From assembly GCF_003347665.1 (NCBI RefSeq), contig NZ_QDGA01000021.1, positions 1 to 64,000 on the forward strand: a stretch of DNA of 64,000 nt, read 5' to 3'. The notes below the pieces were generated by a model. That model had not been told where the DNA came from. It worked only from the letters and a program-made list of their open reading frames with translations, and did no database searches. This DNA comes from Microvirga calopogonii. Lineage in GTDB: Bacteria; Pseudomonadota; Alphaproteobacteria; Rhizobiales; Beijerinckiaceae. Shown one piece after another: positions 28,268 through 36,696 of this stretch. A program made the position numbers and the translations under genes. Each line of letters begins with the position of its first letter. Position 1 is the first letter of the stretch.

Positions 28268-28299
28268 ATCATATGCCATATATCAAAATATCATATGAT
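28268..28299. promoter_or_regulatory. AT-rich palindromic operator region
   Basis: The half-site ATCATATG at 28268-28275 is repeated as the perfect palindrome ATCATATGAT at 28290-28299, 22 bases apart. It sits in the AT-rich gap between the divergent GntR and TRAP genes, where the GntR proteins would be expected to bind. The surrounding bases are far more AT-rich than neighbouring coding DNA. Confidence 0.6.
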
Positions 28300-28390
28300 T
28301 CTGATAATACCTATTGATTTTACGATTATCGGAGTCGATAGTGCCAGCCAAGACGCAGTTCAATGCGCTGTAGGACAAGGAGAGGAAACC

Positions 28391-29383
28391 ATGGCATTCA
28401 AGATCAATCGGCGCCTCCTGATGGCGGCAGGCGCGGCCCTTCTGACGTGGAGCACCGTTGGGCCAGCTACGGCCCAGTCTTCGACGAACCTGCGCTTCTC
28501 GGCCGTTTTCTCGGAGCAAGACATCCGGGCCGAAATGATGAAGCGTTTCGGAGAGGAGATTAAGTCTCAAGGCTTTACCCTTCAGCCATACTACGGCGGC
28601 AACCTGTTCAAGCAGGGCACCGAGCTCGTTGCCATGCAGCGCGGCAACCTGGAAATGGGCAACATCGCCCCACAGGATATCTCCAACCAGATTCCGGCTT
28701 GGTCCATCGTCACATCCGCCTACCTGTTCCGCGATGCCGATCACTTGAAGAAGGTGTTCGCCAGCGACGTCGGGCAGCAGCTCAAAAAGATGGCTTCGGA
28801 CCAGTTGGGCATTCACATTCTTGGCCCCACTTATTTCGGCGCTCGTCAGATTGGCTTGAAGCCGAACAAGAAGGTCAACACGCCGGAGGATATGGCTGGC
28901 ATCAAACTGCGCATGCCTGGCGGCGATGCCTGGCAGTTCTTGGGTCAAGCCATTGGGGCGAATCCCACCCCGATGGCTTACGCAGAGGTTTATACCGGCC
29001 TGCAGACGGGGGCGATCGACGGCCAGGATAATCCCTTGCCGAACGTGCAGAACATGAAGTTCTACGAGGTGATGTCGCAGATCGCCCTGACCTCGCATCT
29101 TGTCGGCTTCGATCTGCTGGCGGTGTCCAACAAGGTCTGGAACGCCATGTCACCGGAAAAGCAGGCCTCATTTCAGGCCGCGGCCGACAAGGCGATCGAA
29201 TGGAGTACCCAGGAACACCTGAAGAAGGAAGCGGAACTTGTCAGCTTCTTCAAGGAAAAGGGCCTGAACGTCTATACGCCAGACCTGAAAGCCTTCCGCG
29301 ATTTCGCCCAGAAGAAGTATCTCGCTTCGGATCTGGCAAAGAGCTGGACGCCTGGCATGCTCGACAAGATCAACGCCATGTAA
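28391..29383 (+). CDS. TRAP transporter substrate-binding protein (DctP)
   Basis: A 330-residue periplasmic binding protein of TRAP carriers. The ATG at 28391, preceded by AGGAGAGG, starts a signal peptide (hydrophobic run, cleavage near ATAQS). Conserved DctP features include LKLRMPGGDAWQ-like residues (the Arg that binds the ligand carboxylate is in IKLRMPG near 175), GQDNPLPNVQNMKF near 215 and the QIALTSHL segment. First gene of an operon with dctQ, dctM, aroQ and a quinate/shikimate dehydrogenase, so the ligand is probably quinate, shikimate or dehydroshikimate. Confidence 0.92.
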   Translation: MAFKINRRLLMAAGAALLTWSTVGPATAQSSTNLRFSAVFSEQDIRAEMMKRFGEEIKSQGFTLQPYYGGNLFKQGTELVAMQRGNLEMGNIAPQDISNQIPAWSIVTSAYLFRDADHLKKVFASDVGQQLKKMASDQLGIHILGPTYFGARQIGLKPNKKVNTPEDMAGIKLRMPGGDAWQFLGQAIGANPTPMAYAEVYTGLQTGAIDGQDNPLPNVQNMKFYEVMSQIALTSHLVGFDLLAVSNKVWNAMSPEKQASFQAAADKAIEWSTQEHLKKEAELVSFFKEKGLNVYTPDLKAFRDFAQKKYLASDLAKSWTPGMLDKINAM

Positions 29384-29470
29384 GGTCTGATCAAGGTTGC
29401 CGGCCATGCAATATCCCGGCAACCCTTTCGCTTTTCGAATGCCCCTGTTCGAACCAAGGGATGGATCGCG

Positions 29471-29989
29471 ATGACCGCGCGGTTAAGGACGATTGGCTCC
29501 TGGCTTGCCCAACGGGCCGAGAATGTCGCGGCGGCAATGTTGGCGGCGATGTTTCTGGCTTTTCTCCTTCAGATCGTCTTCCGGTATGTACTCGGACTTC
29601 CTATCGGCTGGACGCATGAAGCGAGCGCGATCCTCTGGATTTGGCTGGTTCTGTGGGGTGCGGCCTTCGTCGTCACCGAACGGGAGGAGATCCGCTTCGA
29701 TATCATCTATGGAGCGGTCGGCCCCGGCACTCGCAGAGTGATGTGCGTCATCACCGCCGTGGCATTGATCGCGCTTTACGTCGTCTCATTGCCGGCGGTT
29801 GTGGACTACATCACCTTCATGAAGGTGGAAAAGACCAGCTACCTGAAGATCCGCTTCGACTGGCTGTTCTCGATCTACATCGTTTTCGTGGTGGCCACCA
29901 TTATCCGCTATCTCTGGCTTGGCTGGCAGGCTCTGCGCGGCGTGGCGCCAGACGAGTTCGATCCCACCAAGGCGAGTTCCGGCGTATGA
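29471..29989 (+). CDS. TRAP transporter small permease (DctQ)
   Basis: A 172-residue membrane protein with four hydrophobic segments, the DctQ fold of tripartite ATP-independent carriers. The family segment FRYVLGLPIGWTHEAS lies near 37-53, and ILWIWLVLWGAAFVVTEREEIRFD follows. Its stop overlaps the dctM start by 4 nt (ATGA), giving coupled synthesis of the two membrane subunits. Confidence 0.92.
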   Translation: MTARLRTIGSWLAQRAENVAAAMLAAMFLAFLLQIVFRYVLGLPIGWTHEASAILWIWLVLWGAAFVVTEREEIRFDIIYGAVGPGTRRVMCVITAVALIALYVVSLPAVVDYITFMKVEKTSYLKIRFDWLFSIYIVFVVATIIRYLWLGWQALRGVAPDEFDPTKASSGV

Positions 29990-31287
29990 ACCTGACAAGC
30001 CCTTTCTCGCTCGCGATCGTCGCAATAACCTTGCTTGCCTTCCTTGGGTTGCCAATCGGGCATGCAATGATCGCAGGCTCGATCCTGTATCTGTTCCTGG
30101 CCGGGCTGGACATGGGAACGGCTGCGGAGCAGCTCCTGAATGGGATGTATTCCAACTACATCATCCTCTCGGTGCCGTTGTTCATCCTGGCGGCCGAATT
30201 CATGAACATCGGCAGTATGACCGACCGGCTCATGGCCTTCTGCAACGCTTTGGTCGGCCGCTTCCGCGGCGGGCTCGCCCATGTGAACATCCTGCAGAGC
30301 ATCATCTTTGCCGGCATGTCCGGTTCGGCGATTGCCGACGCCGCTGGTACTGGGCGCATGATGCAAGTGATGATGACCCGCGATGGTCGCTATCCGCCGA
30401 GCTACGCGGCAGCCCTGACGGCCGTTTCGTCGGTCATCGGACCGATCATCCCGCCGTCGATCCCGATGGTTCTCTATGCCCTCGTGTCCGATGCCTCGAT
30501 CGGATATCTGTTCCTGGGCGGCGTAATCCCGGGCCTGCTGATGGCATTGAGCCAGATGATCATCGTATTAATCACGGCGCGCCGCAGGAACTTCCCGGTC
30601 GAGAAGCCGGTCCCCGTGCGCAAGCTGCCGCGGATCACCTGGGAAGCCTTGCCCTCATTGATGATGCCGGTGGTGCTTCTCGGCGGCATATACAGCGGCG
30701 TCATGACACCTACCGAGGCGGCGGCAGTGGCGGCTGCCTACGCGCTCATCATCTCAGCCGGTCTCTATCGCAGCGTAAGCTGGCGCGACTTTTATCGATC
30801 ACTCGCGATCAGCGCGCGCACGACCGCTTCTATCGGCATGCTGATCGCCGGTGCGCTCGTGTTCAACTACGTTGTTACGGTTGAAAACATTCCCGAGGGC
30901 GTGAAGGCGCTGCTCGCGGGATGGAACCTCTCCCCGGTCGGATTTCTGATCCTGGTCAATATTCTGCTGCTGCTGTTGGGCTGCGTGCTGGAAGGCACCG
31001 CGATCCTGCTTATCGTTGTGCCGGTCTTCATTCCGACGGCGCAGGCTCTCGGCATCGATCTCGTGCATTTCGGCGTCGTGGTGGTGGTGAACATCATGAT
31101 CGGCCTGATCACGCCACCCTATGGCCTGCTTCTGTTCATCATGGCGAATATCTCGGGAGAGCCGCTGCGCGACATCGTCCGCGATACCCTTCCATTCCTC
31201 TTCGCTATGATCGTTGCGCTCGCGATCCTCACCTTCGTGCCAGAAACCGTGCTCTGGCTCCCGCGACTGTTCGGCTACCAAGGGTGA
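29986..31287 (+). CDS. TRAP transporter large permease (DctM)
   Basis: A 433-residue membrane protein with about twelve hydrophobic stretches, the substrate-translocating DctM subunit. Characteristic parts are GMSGSAIADAAGTGRMM near 107-123, IPPSIPMVLYA near 155 and LITPPYGLLLFIM near 375. The ATG at 29986 overlaps dctQ. The same frame is open upstream inside dctQ but that stretch is not DctM-like. Confidence 0.93.
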   Translation: MNLTSPFSLAIVAITLLAFLGLPIGHAMIAGSILYLFLAGLDMGTAAEQLLNGMYSNYIILSVPLFILAAEFMNIGSMTDRLMAFCNALVGRFRGGLAHVNILQSIIFAGMSGSAIADAAGTGRMMQVMMTRDGRYPPSYAAALTAVSSVIGPIIPPSIPMVLYALVSDASIGYLFLGGVIPGLLMALSQMIIVLITARRRNFPVEKPVPVRKLPRITWEALPSLMMPVVLLGGIYSGVMTPTEAAAVAAAYALIISAGLYRSVSWRDFYRSLAISARTTASIGMLIAGALVFNYVVTVENIPEGVKALLAGWNLSPVGFLILVNILLLLLGCVLEGTAILLIVVPVFIPTAQALGIDLVHFGVVVVVNIMIGLITPPYGLLLFIMANISGEPLRDIVRDTLPFLFAMIVALAILTFVPETVLWLPRLFGYQG

Positions 31288-31314
31288 ATGAGCCATTACA
31301 CAAGAAGAGCCATC

Positions 31315-31764
31315 ATGAGCAACCCGATCTACATTTTGAATGGTCCTAATCTGAACCGCCTTGGAACCCGCGAGCCGGAGATCTACGGCCATACCACCTT
31401 GACCGAGGTTGAGGCGTCGTGTCGGAATGCTGCATCCGGTCATCCCATCGTCTTCCGCCAGTCCAACCGGGAATATGAAATCATCGATTGGGTGCATGAA
31501 GCGATCGATCAAGGCAGCGGTATTATCATCAATCCGGCGGCCTTCACGTTTACCTCGATGGCGATCATGGATGCCTTGAAGATGTTTCCGGGCCCCCTTA
31601 TCGAGCTGCACATCTCGAATATTCACAAGCGCGAGCCGATCTACCACAAGTCTTATGTGTCCCCGGTCGCAACGGCCGTGATCGCAGGCCTAGGCACCAA
31701 TGGCTACCCCGTGGCCGTGCGGGCCTTGCTCGACATGATCGACAAACCAACGGCGCGGCCCTGA
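31315..31764 (+). CDS. aroQ: Type II 3-dehydroquinate dehydratase
   Basis: A 149-residue dodecameric-type enzyme interconverting 3-dehydroquinate and 3-dehydroshikimate. Signature pieces are ILNGPNLNRLGTREPEIYG at 6-24, with the catalytic Arg and Tyr, INPAAFTFTS near 70 and ELHISNIHKREPIYHKSY near 97-115, with the catalytic His region. I start at ATG 31315 for a standard N-terminus; ATG 31288, directly after the dctM stop, is also open. In this operon it serves quinate breakdown rather than aromatic synthesis. Confidence 0.95.
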   Translation: MSNPIYILNGPNLNRLGTREPEIYGHTTLTEVEASCRNAASGHPIVFRQSNREYEIIDWVHEAIDQGSGIIINPAAFTFTSMAIMDALKMFPGPLIELHISNIHKREPIYHKSYVSPVATAVIAGLGTNGYPVAVRALLDMIDKPTARP

Positions 31765-32672
31765 TGCCCATGACCGGAGAACCACCCGTCGATACTGGGT
31801 CCAGAACCGACACCGTGGCAGATGTATGGACCTATCCCTCTATTCTTGTCGGATTGGTCGGTGCCGGCATCCAGGCCTCCCGGACACCTGCTCTTCACGA
31901 GCGGGAAGGCGCTGCGCAGGGACTGCGATACATTTACAAGCTGATCGATCTTGAGAAGTTTGGACTTGATGTGAACTCCCTGTCTGACATCCTCAAGGCA
32001 GCCCAGCATTTCGGTTTCGCCGGGCTCAACATCACGCATCCCTGCAAGCAGGCCATTATCTCGCTTCTCGACGAGTTATCGTCTGATGCAGAGGCTCTGG
32101 GTGCCGTCAACACGGTTGTGTTGAAAGAGGGCCGGCGCGTCGGGCACAACACCGATTGGTGGGGTTTTGCCGAGAGCTTCCGACGCGAGTTGTCCGATGT
32201 GCGTCGCGACCGCGTGGTTCAATTCGGCGCCGGTGGCGCCGGTGCGGCAGTCGCTCACGCTCTCCTGACGCTCGGTGTGGGTGAGATCAACGTTATCGAT
32301 ACGGATAGCAGCCGCGCCGAAAATCTTGTCGATGCCCTGCGCAGGCGCTTCGGCCCAACTCGCGCATCAACTGGCATCCCTATAATGGAAGCCATGACTG
32401 CGGCCGACGGAATGGTCAACACGACGCCGCTCGGCATGGCAAGGTATCCGGGGATGGCCGTCCCAGTCGATCTGCTGCGTCCGGACCTCTGGGTTTCCGA
32501 CATCGTCTACTTTCCGCTGGAGACGGAACTGCTGCGCCAAGCCCGTGCACGAGGCTGCCGAACCATGTCCGGCGGCGGCATGGCCGTCTTCCAGGCTGTC
32601 GGCGCTTTCCGGCTGTTCGCAGGTCGCGAGCCCGACGCCGAGCGTATGCTCCAACACTTCAGCCAGATGTGA
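31764..32672 (+). CDS. aroE: Quinate/shikimate dehydrogenase (QsuD-like AroE family)
   Basis: A 302-residue NAD(P)-dependent dehydrogenase. The substrate site shows SRTPALHE near 39-46 (Thr where biosynthetic AroE usually has Ser), NITHPCKQAI near 92 with the catalytic Lys, and GHNTDWWGF near 131 with the catalytic Asp. The dinucleotide fold begins GAGGAGAAV near 155, and NTTPLGM follows near 218. By eye the whole pattern resembles Corynebacterium QsuD, which oxidises quinate and shikimate in catabolism. Start overlaps the aroQ stop by one base. Last gene of the TRAP operon. Confidence 0.9.
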   Translation: MPMTGEPPVDTGSRTDTVADVWTYPSILVGLVGAGIQASRTPALHEREGAAQGLRYIYKLIDLEKFGLDVNSLSDILKAAQHFGFAGLNITHPCKQAIISLLDELSSDAEALGAVNTVVLKEGRRVGHNTDWWGFAESFRRELSDVRRDRVVQFGAGGAGAAVAHALLTLGVGEINVIDTDSSRAENLVDALRRRFGPTRASTGIPIMEAMTAADGMVNTTPLGMARYPGMAVPVDLLRPDLWVSDIVYFPLETELLRQARARGCRTMSGGGMAVFQAVGAFRLFAGREPDAERMLQHFSQM

Positions 32673-32960
32673 CGCCCGCTGAGTGGATCGTGGTGTATCA
32701 GCTCGTCAAAGACCCATCGATTTCAGCCAGAATAGGTCCTTTGAACGGCAAACCCGAAGAGTTGCATCACGGCGCAGACCCTTCTACGGGACCACGGCTG
32801 CCGGCACATTATTGGCACAATCACCTCGGCGGCGCGCAAGGAGATCATCCCCCTCGTCGAGGAACATGATGCGCTGCTCTGGTATGTCTGTCACTATGAA
32901 GGTTTCGAGTCCAACGAATCCGTCATCTATACCGGCCCTTGTCTCGATCAGCACCTCCCT

Positions 32961-33275
32961 ATGCTCGACTACGTGATGCCACGGTTCGGCCATCGTGGCT
33001 ATATCATCGGAGCCAATGACGTTTGGGGATGGGAACCGAACCGGCTTGCCCGCCAGTTCCTGCTGGAGCGCGGCAGCTTGCCTGTGATCCCGAACAATCC
33101 AACCCGCAAGTGTCATCATCCCTTCGACCACGAACTCTATCGCGGTCGTAGCCGCATAGAGCGCACGATCTGCCGTCTCAAGGACTTTCGACGTATTGCC
33201 ACCCGCTCCGACAAGCCGGCTCAAAACTATCTCGCCGCTGTGCACATCGCAGCTATCATGGCTTTTTGGTTATGA
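32961..33275 (+). pseudogene. IS5/IS4-type transposase, C-terminal remnant
   Basis: The last 105 codons of a DDE transposase: LLERGSLPVIPNNPTRK, then HPFDHELYRGRSRIERTICR with the catalytic-Glu region, and LKDFRRIATRSDK followed by a hydrophobic tail ending AFWL. The N-terminal two-thirds is gone and the region before GWEPNRLA is scrambled; decayed sequence extends back to about 32700. No terminal inverted repeats or intact ORF are visible. An old insertion downstream of the quinate operon. Confidence 0.8.
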
Positions 33276-33284
33276 GTCCCGACC

Positions 33285-33389
33285 CTAGAGCACCGGACGG
33301 AAATTCGAACTCACGTCCGATGCCCTAAGCTTTTGTTTTTCTGCATCTTACACGCGAAACCGGTTCCCACTTTTGCGTTCGATGCTCTA
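33285..33389. repeat. Compound palindromic intergenic repeat
   Basis: A first hairpin pairs CTAGAGCACCGGAC with GTCCGATGCCCTAA, followed by a T-rich stretch and a tail with AAACCGGTTCCCACTTTTGC that ends GATGCTCTA, itself complementary to the start. The first part resembles the repeat at 15567-15610. From memory, similar elements are dispersed in Hyphomicrobiales genomes. Confidence 0.55.
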
Positions 33390-33786
33390 CGCGCAGCTTT
33401 GAGAAAGAAAGGGAGAGCTCCAACCGCTCCATCACGGACCGGACCAGAGTGCGCGACGAACGCGATGGTGGCTGTACCGAACGTGACCCAGGTGACGAAG
33501 ATGTGCCTTCAGAGGCTGGCCAGCAGGAGACTGATGACGAGCAAGGCAACGAGGGAGGCAACGAATCGGATGGCAGCACCCGTGAACGTAGGCAATGGCA
33601 CAGGAGGAAAAGCAGGCGCTTCGACTTCTGTCCGAAGCATGAGGAACACCTTAAATCAATTCAGCTGGTTCTGGAAATCCGACAAAGCATCTTATCGAGT
33701 GAGCCACTCGGCGGGCGTTCATCTGCTCGATTTTCGCGCTTTTGTCTGTAGTTTGCAGGACACAGAGATCTACTCCATGCACCGAT
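33390..33786. other. Gene-free stretch
   Basis: About 400 bases between the repeat and the EamA stop codon. Open frames on the plus strand have low-complexity translations rich in Arg, Gly and Ser with no family resemblance. Probably a boundary region between the quinate island and the sulfoquinovose genes. Confidence 0.45.
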
Positions 33787-34683
33787 CTACTTTGCTAGAG
33801 CGGACGACACCCGAGCCGTCCGCTCGCGATGGGCCGTGTAGAGACCACTGGCAATGATCACGCTCGCGCCGAGCAGCGTCCACTCGTCCGGTACATTGCC
33901 GAATATGAGGTAGCCTAACAGTCCGGACCAAACGAGTTGGCTGTAGGAGAATGGCGCGAGAACGGAGGCGCGCGCCTGCTGGAAAGCCAGCACAACCAGC
34001 CACTGCGCGATAGTGGAGGCTGCACCCGTGACAAGCCCCAGGCCCACTTCACGCCACCCCGGCATCACCCATGTGAACGGCACAAGAGCTGAAGTAACCA
34101 GCAAACCCACGACGGCAGCATAGGTGAGGGAGACCAGAGGCCCGTCCGATCCGCTCATCTTGCGCGTCACCACAAGGGCAACAGCCCAGCTGGCAGCCGA
34201 CAGGATGGGCAGGATCGCGGCCGGATCGAACGCCTCTGCTCCGGGCCTCACAACGACAAGAACACCGAGCAGTCCCACGATGACCGCACTCCAGCGTCTC
34301 CACCCGACCACCTCTCCAAGGATCGGGATCGACAGGGCGGTCACGATCATCGGAGAGATGAACGCGATGGCGGTGGCCTCGGCCATGGGCAGGAAGGCCA
34401 GCCCCATGATGAAGAAGATGGACGAGCCGAGGACACCGAGCGCCCGCAGGGTTTGCAGGATCGGTCGCTTGGAGCGGAGAGCATGCGCCTGTCCCGTGCC
34501 GACCACGGTCCCCAGGACCAGAAGCGTGAACACGCAGAACCGGAGCCACGCCACCTCAACTGCTGGCAGGCTTGCGGTCATGAGCTTGGAGGCCGCATCC
34601 GAGCAGGAGAAAAAGGCCAGCGCAGCCAGCATGAGGATGATGCCACGCAGCGGCCGGTCGTGACGGACGGCGGGTTCATTCAT
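33787..34683 (-). CDS. EamA/DMT-family transporter
   Basis: A 298-residue drug/metabolite-transporter-superfamily protein with about ten membrane spans arranged as two EamA repeats (LAFFSCSDAASKLM near residue 15 and the second repeat from about 150). It lies 44 bases downstream of the aldehyde dehydrogenase of the sulfoquinovose set and is probably co-transcribed with it. It could move sulfoquinovose, sulfolactate or an unrelated metabolite; sequence does not decide. Confidence 0.88.
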   Translation of the reverse strand: MNEPAVRHDRPLRGIILMLAALAFFSCSDAASKLMTASLPAVEVAWLRFCVFTLLVLGTVVGTGQAHALRSKRPILQTLRALGVLGSSIFFIMGLAFLPMAEATAIAFISPMIVTALSIPILGEVVGWRRWSAVIVGLLGVLVVVRPGAEAFDPAAILPILSAASWAVALVVTRKMSGSDGPLVSLTYAAVVGLLVTSALVPFTWVMPGWREVGLGLVTGAASTIAQWLVVLAFQQARASVLAPFSYSQLVWSGLLGYLIFGNVPDEWTLLGASVIIASGLYTAHRERTARVSSALAK

Positions 34684-34727
34684 CGATATGATCGGCTAGC
34701 TTCGGTTCCACCTCAGTGCAGTAACCG

Positions 34728-36371
34728 TCAAAAGATGAACCGCGTATTGATGAAGTTGGATTTGTGCTCGGTCACGATGGCGTCTAGCAACTGCTTGTTG
34801 GCCTCCGTTTGCTTGGTGGCAATCATGGAGCGGATCGAGAACGAGCGCAGGGCATCGGTGACGGACAACGTTCCCTCGGCTGAGTCCTTGCGTCCAGTAA
34901 AGGGAAACACATCTGGCCCCCGCTGACATTGGGCATTGATGTTCACGCGGCAGACTTGGTTCACGAGCGGATCGACAAGCCGGCCGATCTGATCCGGGCT
35001 TGAGCTGAAGATGCTGACCTGCTGGCCGTGTTCGGACGTGATGACGTATTCAAGCGCCGTTTCGAGATCTTCGAACGGCATCACAGGGACAACGGGCCCA
35101 AACTGCTCCTCCCGGTAAAGCTTCATGCCGTCCTTTACGGGATAGACAACTGCAGGATAGAACAAGGTTCCACAAACCGCTCCGCCACCTTCGTTGACAA
35201 CGCGAGCTCCCTTGGCCTTGGCGTCCTCAACCAGCTGGGTCATGTAATCGACCTTTCCAGGCTCTGGCAGGGGCGTGATGCTCACTCCCTTCTCCCAAGG
35301 CATGCCGACCTTGAGCTTGCCCAGCTCCTCGGTAAATCGGCGCAGGAAAGTCTCTACAACCGACTGATGAACAATCAGCATCTTGAGGGCTGTGCAGCGC
35401 TGGCCATTGAAAGACAGACTTCCGAGGAGACATTCCTTGACGACCAGCTCGATGTCGGCGTCCGGCAGAACGATGGCGGCATTCTTGGCATCGAGGCCCA
35501 GGATCGCCCGCAGACGATGTGCCTTCGGGTGCAGCTTTTTCAGATGATCGGCGACCTTGCTCGACCCGATGAGGGTCAGGACGTTCACCTTCCCGGAATC
35601 GAGCAGGCGGGGCACGATCACGGAGCCGCGTCCGTATACGGTGTTGATGACGCCCTTCGGAAAGGCGCTGCGGAACGCCTCAAGCAGCGGGTAGAACAGC
35701 AAGGCGCCGAAGCGCGGCGGCTTGAACACCACAGTGTTGCCCATGATCAGCGCCGGGATCAGCGTGGCGAAGGTCTCATTGAGCGGATAATTGTACGGTC
35801 CCATGCACAGAACGACGCCGAGCGGAGTGCGCCGGATCTGTCCGATCGTACCTTCGACGATGTGGAAGCGCGAGTTGCTGTTGTCGAGTTCCTTCAGTGC
35901 TTCGATTGTCGCCCGGATGTAATCGACCGTCCGGTCGAACTCCTTCTCGGAATCGGCCTGACTCTTGCCTATCTCCCACATGATCAGGCTAACCACCTCT
36001 TGCCGGTGGGTGATCATTTGGTTCGTGAAGTTCTGCATGCAGGCGATGCGATCGGCGACCGTCATGGTCGGCCAGACGCCCCTGCCCTCATCATAGGCAG
36101 CTACAGCCGCAGCCAAGGCCTCCTCGGCCTCTGGCTCTCCTCCAATTGGGTAGCTCCCGAGCTCGATTTGCTCCAGCGAGTCGTCCTGTCCACGCACGCA
36201 CACTGGGGATCTGACTGTTTCGACAGGTCCTTCCCAGGACCGTAGCTCCCCGTTGACGAGATAGACGCGCTGATGAACTGGGGACGGGGGCCGATGCTCG
36301 GCAAGCATATCGCTCTCGAAAGGAAACAGCTGCTTAAGCACGGCAGTGTCAAACATTTCCGTATCTCCCAT
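34728..36371 (-). CDS. Aldehyde dehydrogenase (GapN-like), probable 3-sulfolactaldehyde dehydrogenase
   Basis: A 547-residue ALDH-superfamily enzyme with resemblance to GapN: YNYPLNETFATLIPALIMGNTVVFKPPR near 190-220, the catalytic Cys in SFNGQRCTALK near 325, and the tail RGPDVFPFTGRKDSAEGTLSV near 485. The segment that normally reads LELGGK and supplies the general-base Glu here reads LGLDAKN, so that Glu is absent or displaced. ATG at 36356 is an alternative start. Beside a complete sulfo-Entner-Doudoroff set, the natural role is oxidation of 3-sulfolactaldehyde to 3-sulfolactate. This is inference from context; the sequence alone says only aldehyde dehydrogenase. Confidence 0.82.
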   Translation of the reverse strand: MGDTEMFDTAVLKQLFPFESDMLAEHRPPSPVHQRVYLVNGELRSWEGPVETVRSPVCVRGQDDSLEQIELGSYPIGGEPEAEEALAAAVAAYDEGRGVWPTMTVADRIACMQNFTNQMITHRQEVVSLIMWEIGKSQADSEKEFDRTVDYIRATIEALKELDNSNSRFHIVEGTIGQIRRTPLGVVLCMGPYNYPLNETFATLIPALIMGNTVVFKPPRFGALLFYPLLEAFRSAFPKGVINTVYGRGSVIVPRLLDSGKVNVLTLIGSSKVADHLKKLHPKAHRLRAILGLDAKNAAIVLPDADIELVVKECLLGSLSFNGQRCTALKMLIVHQSVVETFLRRFTEELGKLKVGMPWEKGVSITPLPEPGKVDYMTQLVEDAKAKGARVVNEGGGAVCGTLFYPAVVYPVKDGMKLYREEQFGPVVPVMPFEDLETALEYVITSEHGQQVSIFSSSPDQIGRLVDPLVNQVCRVNINAQCQRGPDVFPFTGRKDSAEGTLSVTDALRSFSIRSMIATKQTEANKQLLDAIVTEHKSNFINTRFIF

Positions 36372-36696
36372 CCATTCCAGCCGCTTGTGTCAGTACGGCA
36401 ATGTCATCGGCATCTATTTGTCTCAATAGCCACGGCGAGGGGAATCGACGGCGTGGTTATGCTGCTCAAAACACATAATACATCATTGATCTTGTCCGGT
36501 CATCGTCTCAATCGGCCTGGAAGACTGCTAATCGTCCGTCGGGTGCCTTCTCCGTACAGGCCTATCGACGTATTCGTTACAGCTCCTGTGAAACGCAGCT
36601 GCTGTTTGGCGCATCTATCCTTCGCCCGTTACCTAGGAACGGCCCACCGACAGGAACAGACCTTCGATGCTGGAACACAGGGCATTGCATGAACAG
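36372..36696. other. Gene-free stretch, probable promoter region
   Basis: About 325 bases upstream of the aldehyde dehydrogenase, more AT-rich than surrounding genes near 36410-36500. It follows the TauE/SafE stop on the same strand, so the aldehyde dehydrogenase and EamA genes likely have their own promoter here. I see no clear palindrome. Confidence 0.45.
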
